Source: Streptomyces griseoflavus (lineage in GTDB: Bacteria > Actinomycetota > Actinomycetes > Streptomycetales > Streptomycetaceae). From it: a stretch of DNA of 64,000 bases. Shown piece after piece: positions 34,276 to 42,643 of the stretch. The first letter of the stretch is position 1, and each line of letters opens with the position of its first letter. The notes below the pieces were generated by a model. That model ran no database searches and was not told where the DNA came from. It saw only the letters and a program-made list of their open reading frames with translations. The DNA lies in the NCBI RefSeq assembly GCF_014649995.1, contig NZ_BMUC01000014.1, positions 62,001 to 126,000 of the forward strand, read 5' to 3'. Both the position numbers and the translations under genes were made by a program.

Positions 34276-35516
34276 CGCGGGGTTCCCTTCGAGGTGACGG
34301 CTTCGCGCACGTCGGCGCCGAGCAGGGAGCGCACGCGGGCGACGCGCTCCTCGGCCTCGGCCGGTGACTGGGCGTCGACGACGACGTAGCCGTGGCGGGT
34401 GGCGGAGTCGGTGGTGGGCGGCAGTTCGTCCCCGGGGGCGAACGGGAAGTGCAGGGTGTGCACGTAGGGCAGGGCCCGTACGGCGTCGAGGCCGCGGACC
34501 TCCGCCAGGCGCCCCGGCGGCAGCAGGAAGAAACCGACGGACGCGGTGTGCAGCGCCGTGGGCGGTGCGGTGGCGGCCCCCGCGAGGGTGCGGAAGATCT
34601 CCGCCTCGATGTCGTACCCGGTGGCGGTCTCGATCAGCTGCGGGATGCGGTCCCCGCCCAGCCGTGTCTGGGACTCCACGACGCGCGGACCGTGCTCGGT
34701 GAGGATCACCTCCGTGTGCGCCGGCCCGAAGACCAGGCCGGCCGCGTCGAGCAGCCGGGTCACCAGGGTGCGGACGGCCTCGTCGTCGGCGGGAGCGAGC
34801 GGCGCCGGGTGGATGTGGGAGGTCTCGACGAACAGCGGTGCGCCGGTGGTGCGCTTGGCGGTGATGCCGATGACGTGGTGCGTCCCGCCGGTGGACAGGG
34901 TCTCGACGCTGAACTCCGGTCCCCCCAGGTACTCCTCGACCAGGTACGGGCCGGTGTGTCCCGCGGCGGTGACGCGCCCGGCCCACTCGTCGAGGTCGGC
35001 GGCGTCCCGGATGAGGGCGATGCCGCGGCTCCCGGACAGCCGGGTGGGCTTGACCACGACGGGCAGCGGCAGGCGTGCGACGGCGGCGGCGACCGCCTCG
35101 ACGGTGGGGGCGGCCTCGCTGAGCACGGGCGAGATCCCGTGCTCGGCGAGCAGGGCGCGCAGCGCCGCCTTGTCGTTGAGGCGGTGCACGGCGGCGGCCG
35201 GGTTGGGCGACAGGCCGAGCGCCTCCGCTTCGGCCACGACCGGGCCCATGCTGCTCTCCGCGCCCAGGTGCAGCACGGTGCCGATGTCGTGGGCCCGGAC
35301 GGTGGCGGCGATCAGGGAGCGCAGCGCGGCCTCGTCGGAGAAGTCGGTCAGCAGCAGTTCGCGGGCGTGCTCGGCGACCGAGTCGAGATAGGCCCGCTCG
35401 CGCAGGGCCGGGTCCCAGATCGCCCACACCTCGAACCCCGCCTGCGCGGCCTTGCGGACGAACTGGCTGTAGGGCATCACCATCAGCAGGCGCTGGTTCG
35501 GCACGCCGTGTGTCAT
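34272..35516 (-). CDS. ATP-grasp ligase (copy 3)
   Basis: A 414-aa ATP-grasp ligase: LPVVVKPTRLSGSRGIALI (ATP site), GPYLVEEYLGGPEFSVETLSTGG, and PAHTEVILTEHGPRVVESQTRLGGDRIP with the metal-binding acidic and amide residues and the catalytic Arg. It begins MTHGVPNQRLLMVMPYSQFVRKA (ATG 35516); the frame stays open upstream but the extra residues are basic low-complexity. It is the first of the tandem pair and overlaps the next gene by 4 nt. Likely function is amide ligation of an amino acid unit. A wide 226-nt gap upstream may contain an internal promoter. Confidence 0.86.
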   Translation of the reverse strand: MTHGVPNQRLLMVMPYSQFVRKAAQAGFEVWAIWDPALRERAYLDSVAEHARELLLTDFSDEAALRSLIAATVRAHDIGTVLHLGAESSMGPVVAEAEALGLSPNPAAAVHRLNDKAALRALLAEHGISPVLSEAAPTVEAVAAAVARLPLPVVVKPTRLSGSRGIALIRDAADLDEWAGRVTAAGHTGPYLVEEYLGGPEFSVETLSTGGTHHVIGITAKRTTGAPLFVETSHIHPAPLAPADDEAVRTLVTRLLDAAGLVFGPAHTEVILTEHGPRVVESQTRLGGDRIPQLIETATGYDIEAEIFRTLAGAATAPPTALHTASVGFFLLPPGRLAEVRGLDAVRALPYVHTLHFPFAPGDELPPTTDSATRHGYVVVDAQSPAEAEERVARVRSLLGADVREAVTSKGTPR

Positions 35517-35742
35517 GCGGGGGCTCCGTTCTCGTAGGGCGTCTCGCAACGGCCCGTCCATCGTTTTCCGCGCCGCCTCGAAGCGGCATCTTCGCCCGTG
35601 CCATGCCCGCGACGCACGGCTGTGACCTGGGTGTTCACCCGACTTTGCCAAGTCGAACGGTGGCGTGGGCGTGCCGGGACGCCAAGAAGCCCGGCATCCC
35701 GTGCGGGGTACCGGGCTCCGTGGCGGGCGGGGCCGGCGGGGT

Positions 35743-35937
35743 TCAGCCCGTCAGCTGCCGGTCCAGGGCGTGCTCCGCGGCCGTCAGGGGCCGCTGCGGG
35801 CACAGGCGTTCGGGGTGCAGGGGCGCGGGGCCGGTCAGGGGCTGCCGCCGCTCGGGGAGCGGGACGGGGCCGATGAACAGCCATCCGAAGGCGGACAGGG
35901 CTTCGTAGACGGGACGGAGGAAGGGGGATCGGGGCAT
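35743..35937 (-). CDS. Small conserved protein, DUF6059-like
   Basis: A 64-aa protein, MPRSPFLRPVYEALSAFGWLFIGP... followed by a Pro-rich segment and a C-terminal HPERLCPQRPLTAAEHALDRQL. The pattern (short hydrophobic helix, GP..HPERL.P..PL...E..L.RQL) matches small DUF6059-type proteins seen in streptomycete biosynthetic clusters, to my recollection. GAAGGA precedes ATG 35937. It lies between the TyrA-like and ATP-grasp genes in the same direction. The role is unknown. Confidence 0.6.
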   Translation of the reverse strand: MPRSPFLRPVYEALSAFGWLFIGPVPLPERRQPLTGPAPLHPERLCPQRPLTAAEHALDRQLTG

Positions 35938-35977
35938 CGACGGTCGTCCTTCGTTCGGCGTCGGGACCGGGTGAGCG

Positions 35978-36865
35978 TCACCTCCCGTCCGGCCGGCGGG
36001 CATCCTCGGCCGTGCGGTCCTCGCCGGCCGCCTCCAGCGCGGTCCGCCCCCGCTCACCCAGCTCCAGCAGCAGGGCGAGTTCGACGGGCACGGTGTCCTC
36101 GCCGCGGTGGAGCATCCGGGCGGCGGCCGACAGCGCGGCGGCCGTCTTGTCGAGCCGGTCGGCCACCGGCCCGGCGTTGTGCGCCAGCAGGTCGCCGCCG
36201 GCGCCGGGGACCGCGGCGACGGCCCTGACGAGGCCGGCCAGCTCGTCGCCGGCGAGCGGCAGCAGCTCCGGGTCGAGGTCGAGCAGCCCGCCGGCCACGA
36301 CGGCCGACACCACGTACGGCAGGTGGCTGACGGCGGCCACGGCCCGGTCGTGGTCCTGGGGCGTCATGTCGCGGCGGGTCGCCCCGCACAGGGCGACGAG
36401 TTCGGAGACCGCCGCGAGCGCCCACCGGGGAGTGGTGTCGTAGGGGCACAGGATCCAGGGCCGGCCGGCGAAGCGGGAGGCGGACGGTCCCGCCGCGCCC
36501 CGGGCCGGCAGCGGGTGTCCGGGGACGTAGCCCTTGAGGTCGCAGCCGCGCAGTTCGGCCTCGGCGGCGACGATGTCCTTGGTCCCCGCGGTGTCGGTGC
36601 AGACGTGGCCCAGGCCGCGGGCCTGCGCGTCGTGCAGGACGTCGACGACGGCGGACGGCGGGGTGGCGACGACGACGACGTCCGCGGGCGGACGGCTCGG
36701 GGCCCACGGTGTGCCCGCCCCCCGCCGCTGGGCCCGGGCGACCGCGTCCGGGTCCCGGTCCGCGAGGGCCACGTCGACCCCGGCCCGGGTGAGGGCCAGG
36801 GCGATCGAGGTTCCCGTGACGCCGCAGCCGATGACGACGGCGGTACGCAGGAAGGCGGGGGTCAT
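35978..36865 (-). CDS. Prephenate-dehydrogenase-like enzyme (TyrA family)
   Basis: A 295-aa NAD(P)-dependent dehydrogenase: Rossmann motif VVIGCGVTGTSIALALTRAGV with an acidic strand end (ALADRDPD), then VVVATPPSAV, VCTDTAGTKDIV and a His-containing GHPLPARGAAGPSASRFAG, matching the TyrA prephenate dehydrogenase plan. It converts prephenate to 4-hydroxyphenylpyruvate, feeding tyrosine or hydroxyphenylpyruvate to the cluster. AGGAG stands six nt before ATG 36865. An in-cluster TyrA copy implies an aromatic precursor derived from the shikimate pathway, in line with the HpaB-like hydroxylase. No ACT regulatory domain follows, so feedback inhibition may be absent. Confidence 0.84.
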   Translation of the reverse strand: MTPAFLRTAVVIGCGVTGTSIALALTRAGVDVALADRDPDAVARAQRRGAGTPWAPSRPPADVVVVATPPSAVVDVLHDAQARGLGHVCTDTAGTKDIVAAEAELRGCDLKGYVPGHPLPARGAAGPSASRFAGRPWILCPYDTTPRWALAAVSELVALCGATRRDMTPQDHDRAVAAVSHLPYVVSAVVAGGLLDLDPELLPLAGDELAGLVRAVAAVPGAGGDLLAHNAGPVADRLDKTAAALSAAARMLHRGEDTVPVELALLLELGERGRTALEAAGEDRTAEDARRPDGR

Positions 36866-36944
36866 GACGGCTCCTGGGCGGATGCGGGCGGGGCGGCCGG
36901 CGGGGTGCGGGCCCGGGACTCGGGGGTGGTGACCGTGGCGCGGC

Positions 36945-37751
36945 TCAGTGCTCACCGCCTCCGGAGAACTGGCCCGGACGCCGGCCCTCTCCGGCGGGTC
37001 CCCGGTAGGCCTGGGCGATGTCGAGCCACCGCTCGGCCTCCGCGCCCTCGGCCGTGAGGGCCAGGTCGTCGCGGTGGCGGCGGCGGGTGACCAGGAGGCA
37101 GAAGTCCTCGGCCGGGCCGGTGATCCGGTCGGTGGCCTCCTCGGGGCCGAAGGCCCACAGGTCGCCCGTGGGCGAGGTGACCTCGATGCGGAACGGCTCG
37201 GTGGGCGGGGTCAGACCGCGGGACAGGTAGCCGAAGTCCCGGGTGAGGAGGGCGAAGAAGACCAGGTGCCGCAGCCGCCCGGTCGGCTCGCGGCGCACCC
37301 CGAGGGCGTCCGCGATGTCCTGGCCGTGGCCGAAGACCTCCATGATGCCGGCGGACGCGAGCACGGCGGGCGGCAGCGGATTGACCAGCCACGGCACCAC
37401 CTGGCCCTCCGGTACGGCGGCCAGCGCGTCGACGGACGCCCGGCCGGACGCGCGGAACCGGGCCAGCAGCTGCTCGGGCGGGAACTGGTTGAACTGGCGC
37501 AGGGCGGCGTCGACGGCCCCGTCGAAGTCGTGGGCGGCGCCGGCGGCGATGCGGGCGAAGGCCTCCGGGTCGGAGGCGGCGGTGCCGGCCAGGTGGAAGA
37601 TGAAGGTCAGGTGGGCGATCTGGTCGGCGATGCGCCAGCCGGGGGCGGGCGTCGGCGTGTTCCATGCCGCTTCGTCGAGGCCCTCGACGAGACGGGCGGT
37701 CTCCTCGATGTCGGTCGCCAGGTCCTTCAGAACGTCGTTGACGCTGTTCAT
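36945..37751 (-). CDS. DinB-like/TIGR03084-type protein
   Basis: A 268-aa protein of the mycothiol-dependent maleylpyruvate-isomerase/DinB superfamily (TIGR03084-like). WNTPTPAPGWRIADQIAHLTFI places a likely metal-binding His, and MEVFGHGQDIADALG supplies two more. The C-terminal domain (LWAFGPEEATDRITGPAEDFCLLVTRRRH) is a substrate-binding module. Members carry out thiol-dependent isomerisation or conjugation. The length and place recall the E11-type unknown protein of nine-membered enediyne clusters, but this is a weak memory-based link. It sits 79 nt before the TyrA-like gene; a role in thiol chemistry or self-protection is possible. Confidence 0.75.
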   Translation of the reverse strand: MNSVNDVLKDLATDIEETARLVEGLDEAAWNTPTPAPGWRIADQIAHLTFIFHLAGTAASDPEAFARIAAGAAHDFDGAVDAALRQFNQFPPEQLLARFRASGRASVDALAAVPEGQVVPWLVNPLPPAVLASAGIMEVFGHGQDIADALGVRREPTGRLRHLVFFALLTRDFGYLSRGLTPPTEPFRIEVTSPTGDLWAFGPEEATDRITGPAEDFCLLVTRRRHRDDLALTAEGAEAERWLDIAQAYRGPAGEGRRPGQFSGGGEH

Positions 37752-37834
37752 GGCAGAGGCTCCTTCAGGGCTGTCGTACGGGGTCGGTGGGGTGGGACGG
37801 GGGCCGGGGCGCGGGAAGCACCGGGCCCGGGTGC

Positions 37835-38884
37835 CTACGCGGTGCGGGTGGGCCGGGGGGTGTCGGGGGCGGGCTCCGCGAAACGGCTCGCGGTGCGGAC
37901 GGCGGCGGTGAGGGACGCCCAGGCGGCGAGCTCCACGAGTTCGCGGTCGCCGGGCCGCACGCCCCGGAACGCGGTCACGTCCCCGTCGGTGATCTGGTAC
38001 GGGGCGAGCGCGATGAGCAGGGCCAGCCGGGCGACGGCCCTCGGGGCGGGGTCGAGCGGTGCGACGAGGGGCTCGAGCCAGGCACGGCTCGGGCCGGGCG
38101 GCGTGCCGTCGCTCACGGCGAGTTCGGCGTGCAGCAGCTCCCGCACGGCTTCGGGGACCCAGCGTTCGGCGGCCGCGTCCACGCCGGCGACGGCGCGGGA
38201 CAGGGCCCCGGCGACGGCCGGTTCGGGCCGGGCCCAGGCGAGCGCGGCCGGCAGCGGCGCGGCGGGCAGCAGGCCGAGGGCGGCTCCGGCGGTGACCGGG
38301 GCGCCGGCGTCCGGGCGCATGGCCCGCGCGACGATCCGCAGCGCCGGTCCGTGTCCGGCCCTGGGGGCCGCGGCGGGCACCGGCGAGTCGGGCAGGAACA
38401 GCAGGACCATGCGGTTGAGGTAGTGGAAGGTGACGGCGGTCGCCAGCAGTTCGGGCAGGTGACCGGCGGCGAAGGGGACGGCCCCGGGCGGGCCGCCGGC
38501 GGTGGTGAGGCCGCGGGCCCAGTCGGTGACGGCCGCGAGGGCCGGGGTGTCCGGCCCGGACAGGGTCTGCAGCTTGGCCCGGTGGACGTCGACGCAGTAC
38601 GCGCACGCGTTGGCCTGGGAGACGCCGGTGGCGACGGCCTCCTTGGCGGCCCGGCCGGCCCGGCCCTCGACGAGGAGGGTCTCGCGCAGCAGCATCCAGC
38701 AGGCGGCGAGCACCTCGGGCGCCGGGGAGTGCAGCGCCAGCGGCGGTGCGAGGATCCCGAACTCCCGGCGGGCCCCCCGGTAGACGTCGGCCACCAGGCC
38801 CCGCGCCTGCTGCGGCGGGACGGCGGTGACGTGCCGGATCTGCTTGAGGGAGCCTTTCAGCATGGTTCGCACGAGCGGTCGCAC
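37835..38884 (-). CDS. AhpD-like/carboxymuconolactone-decarboxylase-family protein
   Basis: A 349-aa helical protein with the AhpD CxxC active site NACAYCVDVHRAKL (about residue 105) and flanking helices of the carboxymuconolactone decarboxylase fold. It is roughly twice the usual AhpD length, so it may contain a second degenerate repeat. GTG 38884 is chosen because AGGAGG lies five nt upstream; TTG/ATG starts farther in lack such a site. The family reduces peroxides or alters disulphides, and relatives in biosynthetic clusters are poorly understood. Protection against reactive enediyne or peroxide by-products is a guess. It lies between the DinB-like gene and the GMC oxidoreductase. Confidence 0.78.
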   Translation of the reverse strand: MRPLVRTMLKGSLKQIRHVTAVPPQQARGLVADVYRGARREFGILAPPLALHSPAPEVLAACWMLLRETLLVEGRAGRAAKEAVATGVSQANACAYCVDVHRAKLQTLSGPDTPALAAVTDWARGLTTAGGPPGAVPFAAGHLPELLATAVTFHYLNRMVLLFLPDSPVPAAAPRAGHGPALRIVARAMRPDAGAPVTAGAALGLLPAAPLPAALAWARPEPAVAGALSRAVAGVDAAAERWVPEAVRELLHAELAVSDGTPPGPSRAWLEPLVAPLDPAPRAVARLALLIALAPYQITDGDVTAFRGVRPGDRELVELAAWASLTAAVRTASRFAEPAPDTPRPTRTA

Positions 38885-38992
38885 CGCTGCCTCCTGGGAT
38901 CGCGGGCGGGTTGCGTGAAGCAACTCACCGGGGAAGGGAAAGTCCTGTGGCGCGACCGGCCGGCCGGCGCGCGGCGCGCCCGCCGGTGCCGG

Positions 38993-40666
38993 TCACACGC
39001 CGGCCGGCTGCCGGACTCCCCGGCGCAGCAGGGGCAGGACCGCGTTGCGGCCGCTCTTGTGTCCGGTGGGCGCCGGGGCGCCGTAGTTCACCGCGACTCC
39101 CCTGAGCCGGGCCGCCGCCACGATGTGCGGCACCGCGCGCTCGGCCACGGCCGCGATGGTCATCGCCGGGTTGACGGTGAGCGCGCCGGGGACCGCGGAG
39201 GCGTCGGTGACGAAGACGCCGGAGTGGCCGCGCAGTTCGTTGGTGTCGTCCAGGGCGGAGGTGTGCGGGTCGTCGCCCATCCGGCAGGAGGCGAGCGGGT
39301 GCACGGTGTAGGCGCCGACCAGGTCGTTGGTCCACGGCATCACCTTGGCGAGGCCGTCCTTCTCCAGGATCTCCTTCACCTCGGCGTCGGACTGGTTCCA
39401 GCCGTGCCAGGTGTTCCTCGTCGGCCGGTAGGAGAGGTTGCCGCGGCCGAGCATCTGCTGGGAGATGCGCATCGCGTTGCCGGTCGCCGGCGGCGGGCCG
39501 AAGACGCCCTCGTTGTCGTCCTCGGTCATCGAGAAGATCGTCAGCCAGGACTTCCAGTTGCGGAGGATCTCCTTCTTCTCCCGGCCGAACCAGGTCGGCC
39601 CGGTGGCGTCGGGCACCTGGGCGAGGATGGTGCCCAGGCCCGGCGGGAAGTACAGCTGCTCCAGCGAGTAGCGGGAGTACTCCGGCAGTGAGCCGTCCAG
39701 CTTGTCCCAGCTGGCCACGGTCGGCCCCCGGCCGATCGCGTTGGCGCCGTAGGGCAGGGCTCCCTCGCCGCGGGTCAGGCCGAGGATCTCGGCGATCTTG
39801 TCCTCGTCGAGGACGGCGGTGTTGAGCCGCTCCCCGTTGCCGGAGAAGTAGCGGCCGACCGCGTGCGGCATCGTGCCGAGGTGGGTCTCGCTGCGCTGGA
39901 GGATGACCGGCGTGGCCGCGGCACCGGCCGCCATGACGACGATCTTGGCCTGGATGACGCCGGAGTCGTGGTGCAGCCGGTAGTCCTGGTCGTCGACGAC
40001 GTTGTAGTGGACCCGGTAGTCCCCCTCGGCGGTCCTGGACAGGTGCTGCACCTCGTGCAGGGGCCGGATCTCGGCACCGTGGGCGATCGCGGCCGGCAGG
40101 TAGTTGACGGTGAGGGACTGCTTCGCCTCGAAGCGGCAGCCGGCCATCATGAAGTTGCAGTTGGCGCACTTGGAGTTGTCGATGGCGACGGCGAGCGGGT
40201 TGGCGGTGCGGCCGGCGTGGTGGCAGGCCGCCGCCCACAGGCCCCCGGCGTAACTGACGTCGCTCCATTCCTGCTTGGTCACCGAGAGGGATTCCTCGAT
40301 CCGGTCGTACCAGGGGTCGAGGGTGTCGCGGCTGAGGGCGGAGGGCCACATGCGGCGGCCGATGCTGCCCTTGCGGTCGAAGACGAAGCGCGGGGCGCGG
40401 GGCATGGCCGCGAAGTAGACGACGCTGCCGCCGCCGACGCAGTTGCCGCCCAGCACGCTCATCCCGTCGCCGACCACGAAGTCGAAGGCGCGCGTGTAGG
40501 AGGAGCCCAGCTTGTAGTCGTGCTCGAAGTCGGAGCTGTTCAGCCAGGGCCCGCGCTCCAGCACGGTGACCTTCGCCCCGCCGGCGGCGAGGTGGTAGGC
40601 GGTGATGGCCCCGCCGAAGCCACTGCCGATGACCAGGACGTCGGTCTTCTCGATCGCGTTGCTCAT
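38993..40666 (-). CDS. GMC oxidoreductase, E9-like
   Basis: A 557-aa FAD-dependent glucose-methanol-choline-type oxidoreductase. The FAD motif is VLVIGSGFGGAITAYHLAAGG at the N terminus; GGGSVVYFAAMPRAPRF and the C-terminal signature HPLASCRMGDDPHTSALDDTNELRGHSGVFVTDASAVPGALTVNPAMTI are clear. A CANCNFMMAGC cluster (about residue 165) is typical of this subgroup. Homologues (SgcE9) pair with a small E8-type gene in nine-membered enediyne clusters, as here: its ATG overlaps the stop of the upstream gene (40663-40666). It probably oxidises an alcohol during core maturation. The redox partner and substrate are not known. Confidence 0.88.
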   Translation of the reverse strand: MSNAIEKTDVLVIGSGFGGAITAYHLAAGGAKVTVLERGPWLNSSDFEHDYKLGSSYTRAFDFVVGDGMSVLGGNCVGGGSVVYFAAMPRAPRFVFDRKGSIGRRMWPSALSRDTLDPWYDRIEESLSVTKQEWSDVSYAGGLWAAACHHAGRTANPLAVAIDNSKCANCNFMMAGCRFEAKQSLTVNYLPAAIAHGAEIRPLHEVQHLSRTAEGDYRVHYNVVDDQDYRLHHDSGVIQAKIVVMAAGAAATPVILQRSETHLGTMPHAVGRYFSGNGERLNTAVLDEDKIAEILGLTRGEGALPYGANAIGRGPTVASWDKLDGSLPEYSRYSLEQLYFPPGLGTILAQVPDATGPTWFGREKKEILRNWKSWLTIFSMTEDDNEGVFGPPPATGNAMRISQQMLGRGNLSYRPTRNTWHGWNQSDAEVKEILEKDGLAKVMPWTNDLVGAYTVHPLASCRMGDDPHTSALDDTNELRGHSGVFVTDASAVPGALTVNPAMTIAAVAERAVPHIVAAARLRGVAVNYGAPAPTGHKSGRNAVLPLLRRGVRQPAGV

Positions 40667-41250
40667 GCCGGACTCCCGGTGGCGGTGGTGTCGGGGTGGA
40701 GCTCGGCCAGCTTGCGGCCGTAGCCGAAGTCCGAGAACCGCCACAGGCCGTCGGCGTCGGGGGCGGTGATGCCCATCGCCGAGAGACCGGGGTGGCCGTC
40801 CTCGATGGCCTGCGCGGTGTTCAGATGGGCCGCGGAGTCGAAGGCCATGTTGCAGAACAGGGAGAGCAGGACCCAGAAGTCCTTCTCCGGGTGGCCCGGG
40901 GTGGTCAGCCGCTGGATCAGCGTCACCCGGTCCTCGTAGCCGAGGGCCACGAAGGGCGGCACCGTGTCGTCCGGCTCCAGTCCCTCCCCGGCCGCGTAGG
41001 CCCTGGCGTGGTCGTTGACGAGACCGGCCAGGTCCTCCAGGCCCTCGGAGATGCCGGTGGCGTCCCAGCGCAGGAGGTCCAGGGCGCCGGCGGCGACCGC
41101 TCCTCCTCCCGTGCCGGCGCCGGCTATCGCCCGGTCGCCGGACCCGCGCTTCTCGCCGGGAACGATGGTGTCCGCATAGGCCTCGAGGGTGAGGGTCGCC
41201 TCGTCCCCGATGTCGACCCTGCGCTCGGGAATTCTTGCCGATGCCTGCAA
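40663..41250 (-). CDS. E8-like small protein paired with GMC oxidoreductase
   Basis: A 195-aa soluble protein (MQASARIPERRVDIGDEATLTLEAYADTIVPGEKRG...; helix-rich, ends SDFGYGRKLAELHPD). It resembles the gluconate-2-dehydrogenase subunit-3-like partners of GMC enzymes. The same size and position are held by E8 next to E9 in nine-membered enediyne clusters. The start is TTG 41250 behind GGGAGGA; no ATG/GTG is available nearby. Overlap with the GMC gene indicates coupled synthesis, consistent with a two-subunit oxidoreductase. No export signal is evident. It is the first gene of the leftward central series. Confidence 0.8.
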   Translation of the reverse strand: MQASARIPERRVDIGDEATLTLEAYADTIVPGEKRGSGDRAIAGAGTGGGAVAAGALDLLRWDATGISEGLEDLAGLVNDHARAYAAGEGLEPDDTVPPFVALGYEDRVTLIQRLTTPGHPEKDFWVLLSLFCNMAFDSAAHLNTAQAIEDGHPGLSAMGITAPDADGLWRFSDFGYGRKLAELHPDTTATGSPA

Positions 41251-41530
41251 CGCGTCCTCCCGGTCTCGTTGGTGGATTCACCTGGGGTGTGGGGAGAACG
41301 TAGAACTGCCGAGTCTTTTCAAACAACTGACTCCCGACGGCGTTCACCGAACAGTGGGTTGCATGAATGAACTAGGCGGAGTCGACGCGTCGCCCCCGCC
41401 GCCCCGCCCAAAAGACCGTTCGATCGCCTAACGTTCCTGCCACGTATTCCTCTTCTGCGAGAAACAGGACCTGTTTCGTGCGAAGAGGAGGCACGCCGGA
41501 ACAATTCGTACCGGTCCAGGGGGTGGCAGG
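41251..41530. promoter_or_regulatory. Divergent promoter region: E8-like gene and StrR-like regulator
   Basis: 280 nt between divergent starts. GTTCA (41342-41346) and TGAAC (41368-41372) form inverted half-sites 21 nt apart. StrR-type activators bind spaced GTTC...GAAC palindromes, so this is a weak candidate site. No open frame is supported. Confidence 0.4.
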
Positions 41531-42604
41531 TTGGAAAGCGACAAGGCTTTGGAGCTGCCGACGAACTACACCCAGCGGGTCCGTATCGTCGCTCTGCTCC
41601 CGGCCGACTCCCCCCGGCTCAACGGAGTCGACCACGCGCACGTGCAGCGCCTCGCCGACATCCTCGCCTCACTGCCGCCGATCCTGGTCCACCGTCCGAC
41701 GATGCGGATCGTCGACGGCTCGCACCGGGTGGCCGCCGCCGCCCTGATGGGACAGGACGCCGTCGAGGTGCACTACTTCGACGGACCCGAGAAGGACACC
41801 TTCCTGCGCTCGGTGTCCGCGAACATCGCCCACGGGCTGCCGCTGTCGACGGCCGACCGCAAGGCCGCCGCCGAACGCATCCTGCGCTCCCACGCGGACC
41901 TCTCCGACCGGGCCGTGGCCACCTGCACCGGGCTCGACCCCAAGACGGTCGCGGCCGTGCGGCGCAGTTCAACCGAGGGGACTCCGCAGTCGAACACGCG
42001 GGTGGGCAGCGACGGCAAGGACCACCCGCTGGACCGCACGCTGGAACGCCTGCGCGCCGCGGAACTCATGACCAGCGAGCCGGACCTGCCGCTGCGGGCC
42101 GTCGCCGAGCGGTCGGGCCTGTCGCTGGGCACCGCCCACGACGTCCGCAGGCGTCTCCAGCGCGGCGAGACCCCGGTACCGAGCCGGCGGCGCGGCAAGG
42201 AGCCGGAGGGCGGGACACCGCAGGCCGGTGCCGTCCCGGCCGCCCTGGCGGACCGGGCGCCGGCGCACACCGCGCCCGGCCGTCCGGCGGGCGCCCGCCC
42301 GGCCGCCGGCGGACGCAGCCGCACCCCGCTGGAGACGCTCCGCAACCTCGCCGCCGACCCGTCGCTGCGCCAGTCCGAGTCCGGGCGCCACTTCCTGCGC
42401 TGGCTGCACACCCACTTCGTGGTGGACGAGGCATGGCGGCAGCAGGCGGGCGCCGTACCCCCGCACTGCACGGCCACCGTGGCCGAACTGGCTCTGCAGT
42501 GCTCGCACACCTGGCGCAGGTTCGCCGAGGACCTGGCCAGCCGCCGCCTGACCGACATGGGGCCCGCCGGCACCGTTCGGACCGCGCCGCCGCCCCGGAA
42601 CTGA
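41531..42604 (+). CDS. StrR/ParB-like pathway-specific regulator
   Basis: A 357-aa regulator of the StrR/NovG type. The N-terminal ParB-like domain is RIVALLPADSPRLNGVDHAHVQRLADI and LPPILVHRPTMRIVDGSHRVAAA (about residues 20-75). A helix-turn-helix is around AVAERSGLSLGTAHDVRRRL (about residue 190), followed by a Pro/Ala/Arg-rich linker and a helical C-terminal domain. Nine-membered enediyne clusters use StrR-like activators (SgcR1/R3). The start is TTG 41531 after AGGGGGTGG; no in-frame ATG lies upstream. It is followed 39 nt later by the AraC-family gene, so both form a regulatory operon that probably activates the two leftward gene series on either side. Confidence 0.86.
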   Translation: MESDKALELPTNYTQRVRIVALLPADSPRLNGVDHAHVQRLADILASLPPILVHRPTMRIVDGSHRVAAAALMGQDAVEVHYFDGPEKDTFLRSVSANIAHGLPLSTADRKAAAERILRSHADLSDRAVATCTGLDPKTVAAVRRSSTEGTPQSNTRVGSDGKDHPLDRTLERLRAAELMTSEPDLPLRAVAERSGLSLGTAHDVRRRLQRGETPVPSRRRGKEPEGGTPQAGAVPAALADRAPAHTAPGRPAGARPAAGGRSRTPLETLRNLAADPSLRQSESGRHFLRWLHTHFVVDEAWRQQAGAVPPHCTATVAELALQCSHTWRRFAEDLASRRLTDMGPAGTVRTAPPPRN

Positions 42605-42643
42605 AAGGCGCGGCATCGCCATTCTCGACCACAGGGAGAAACG

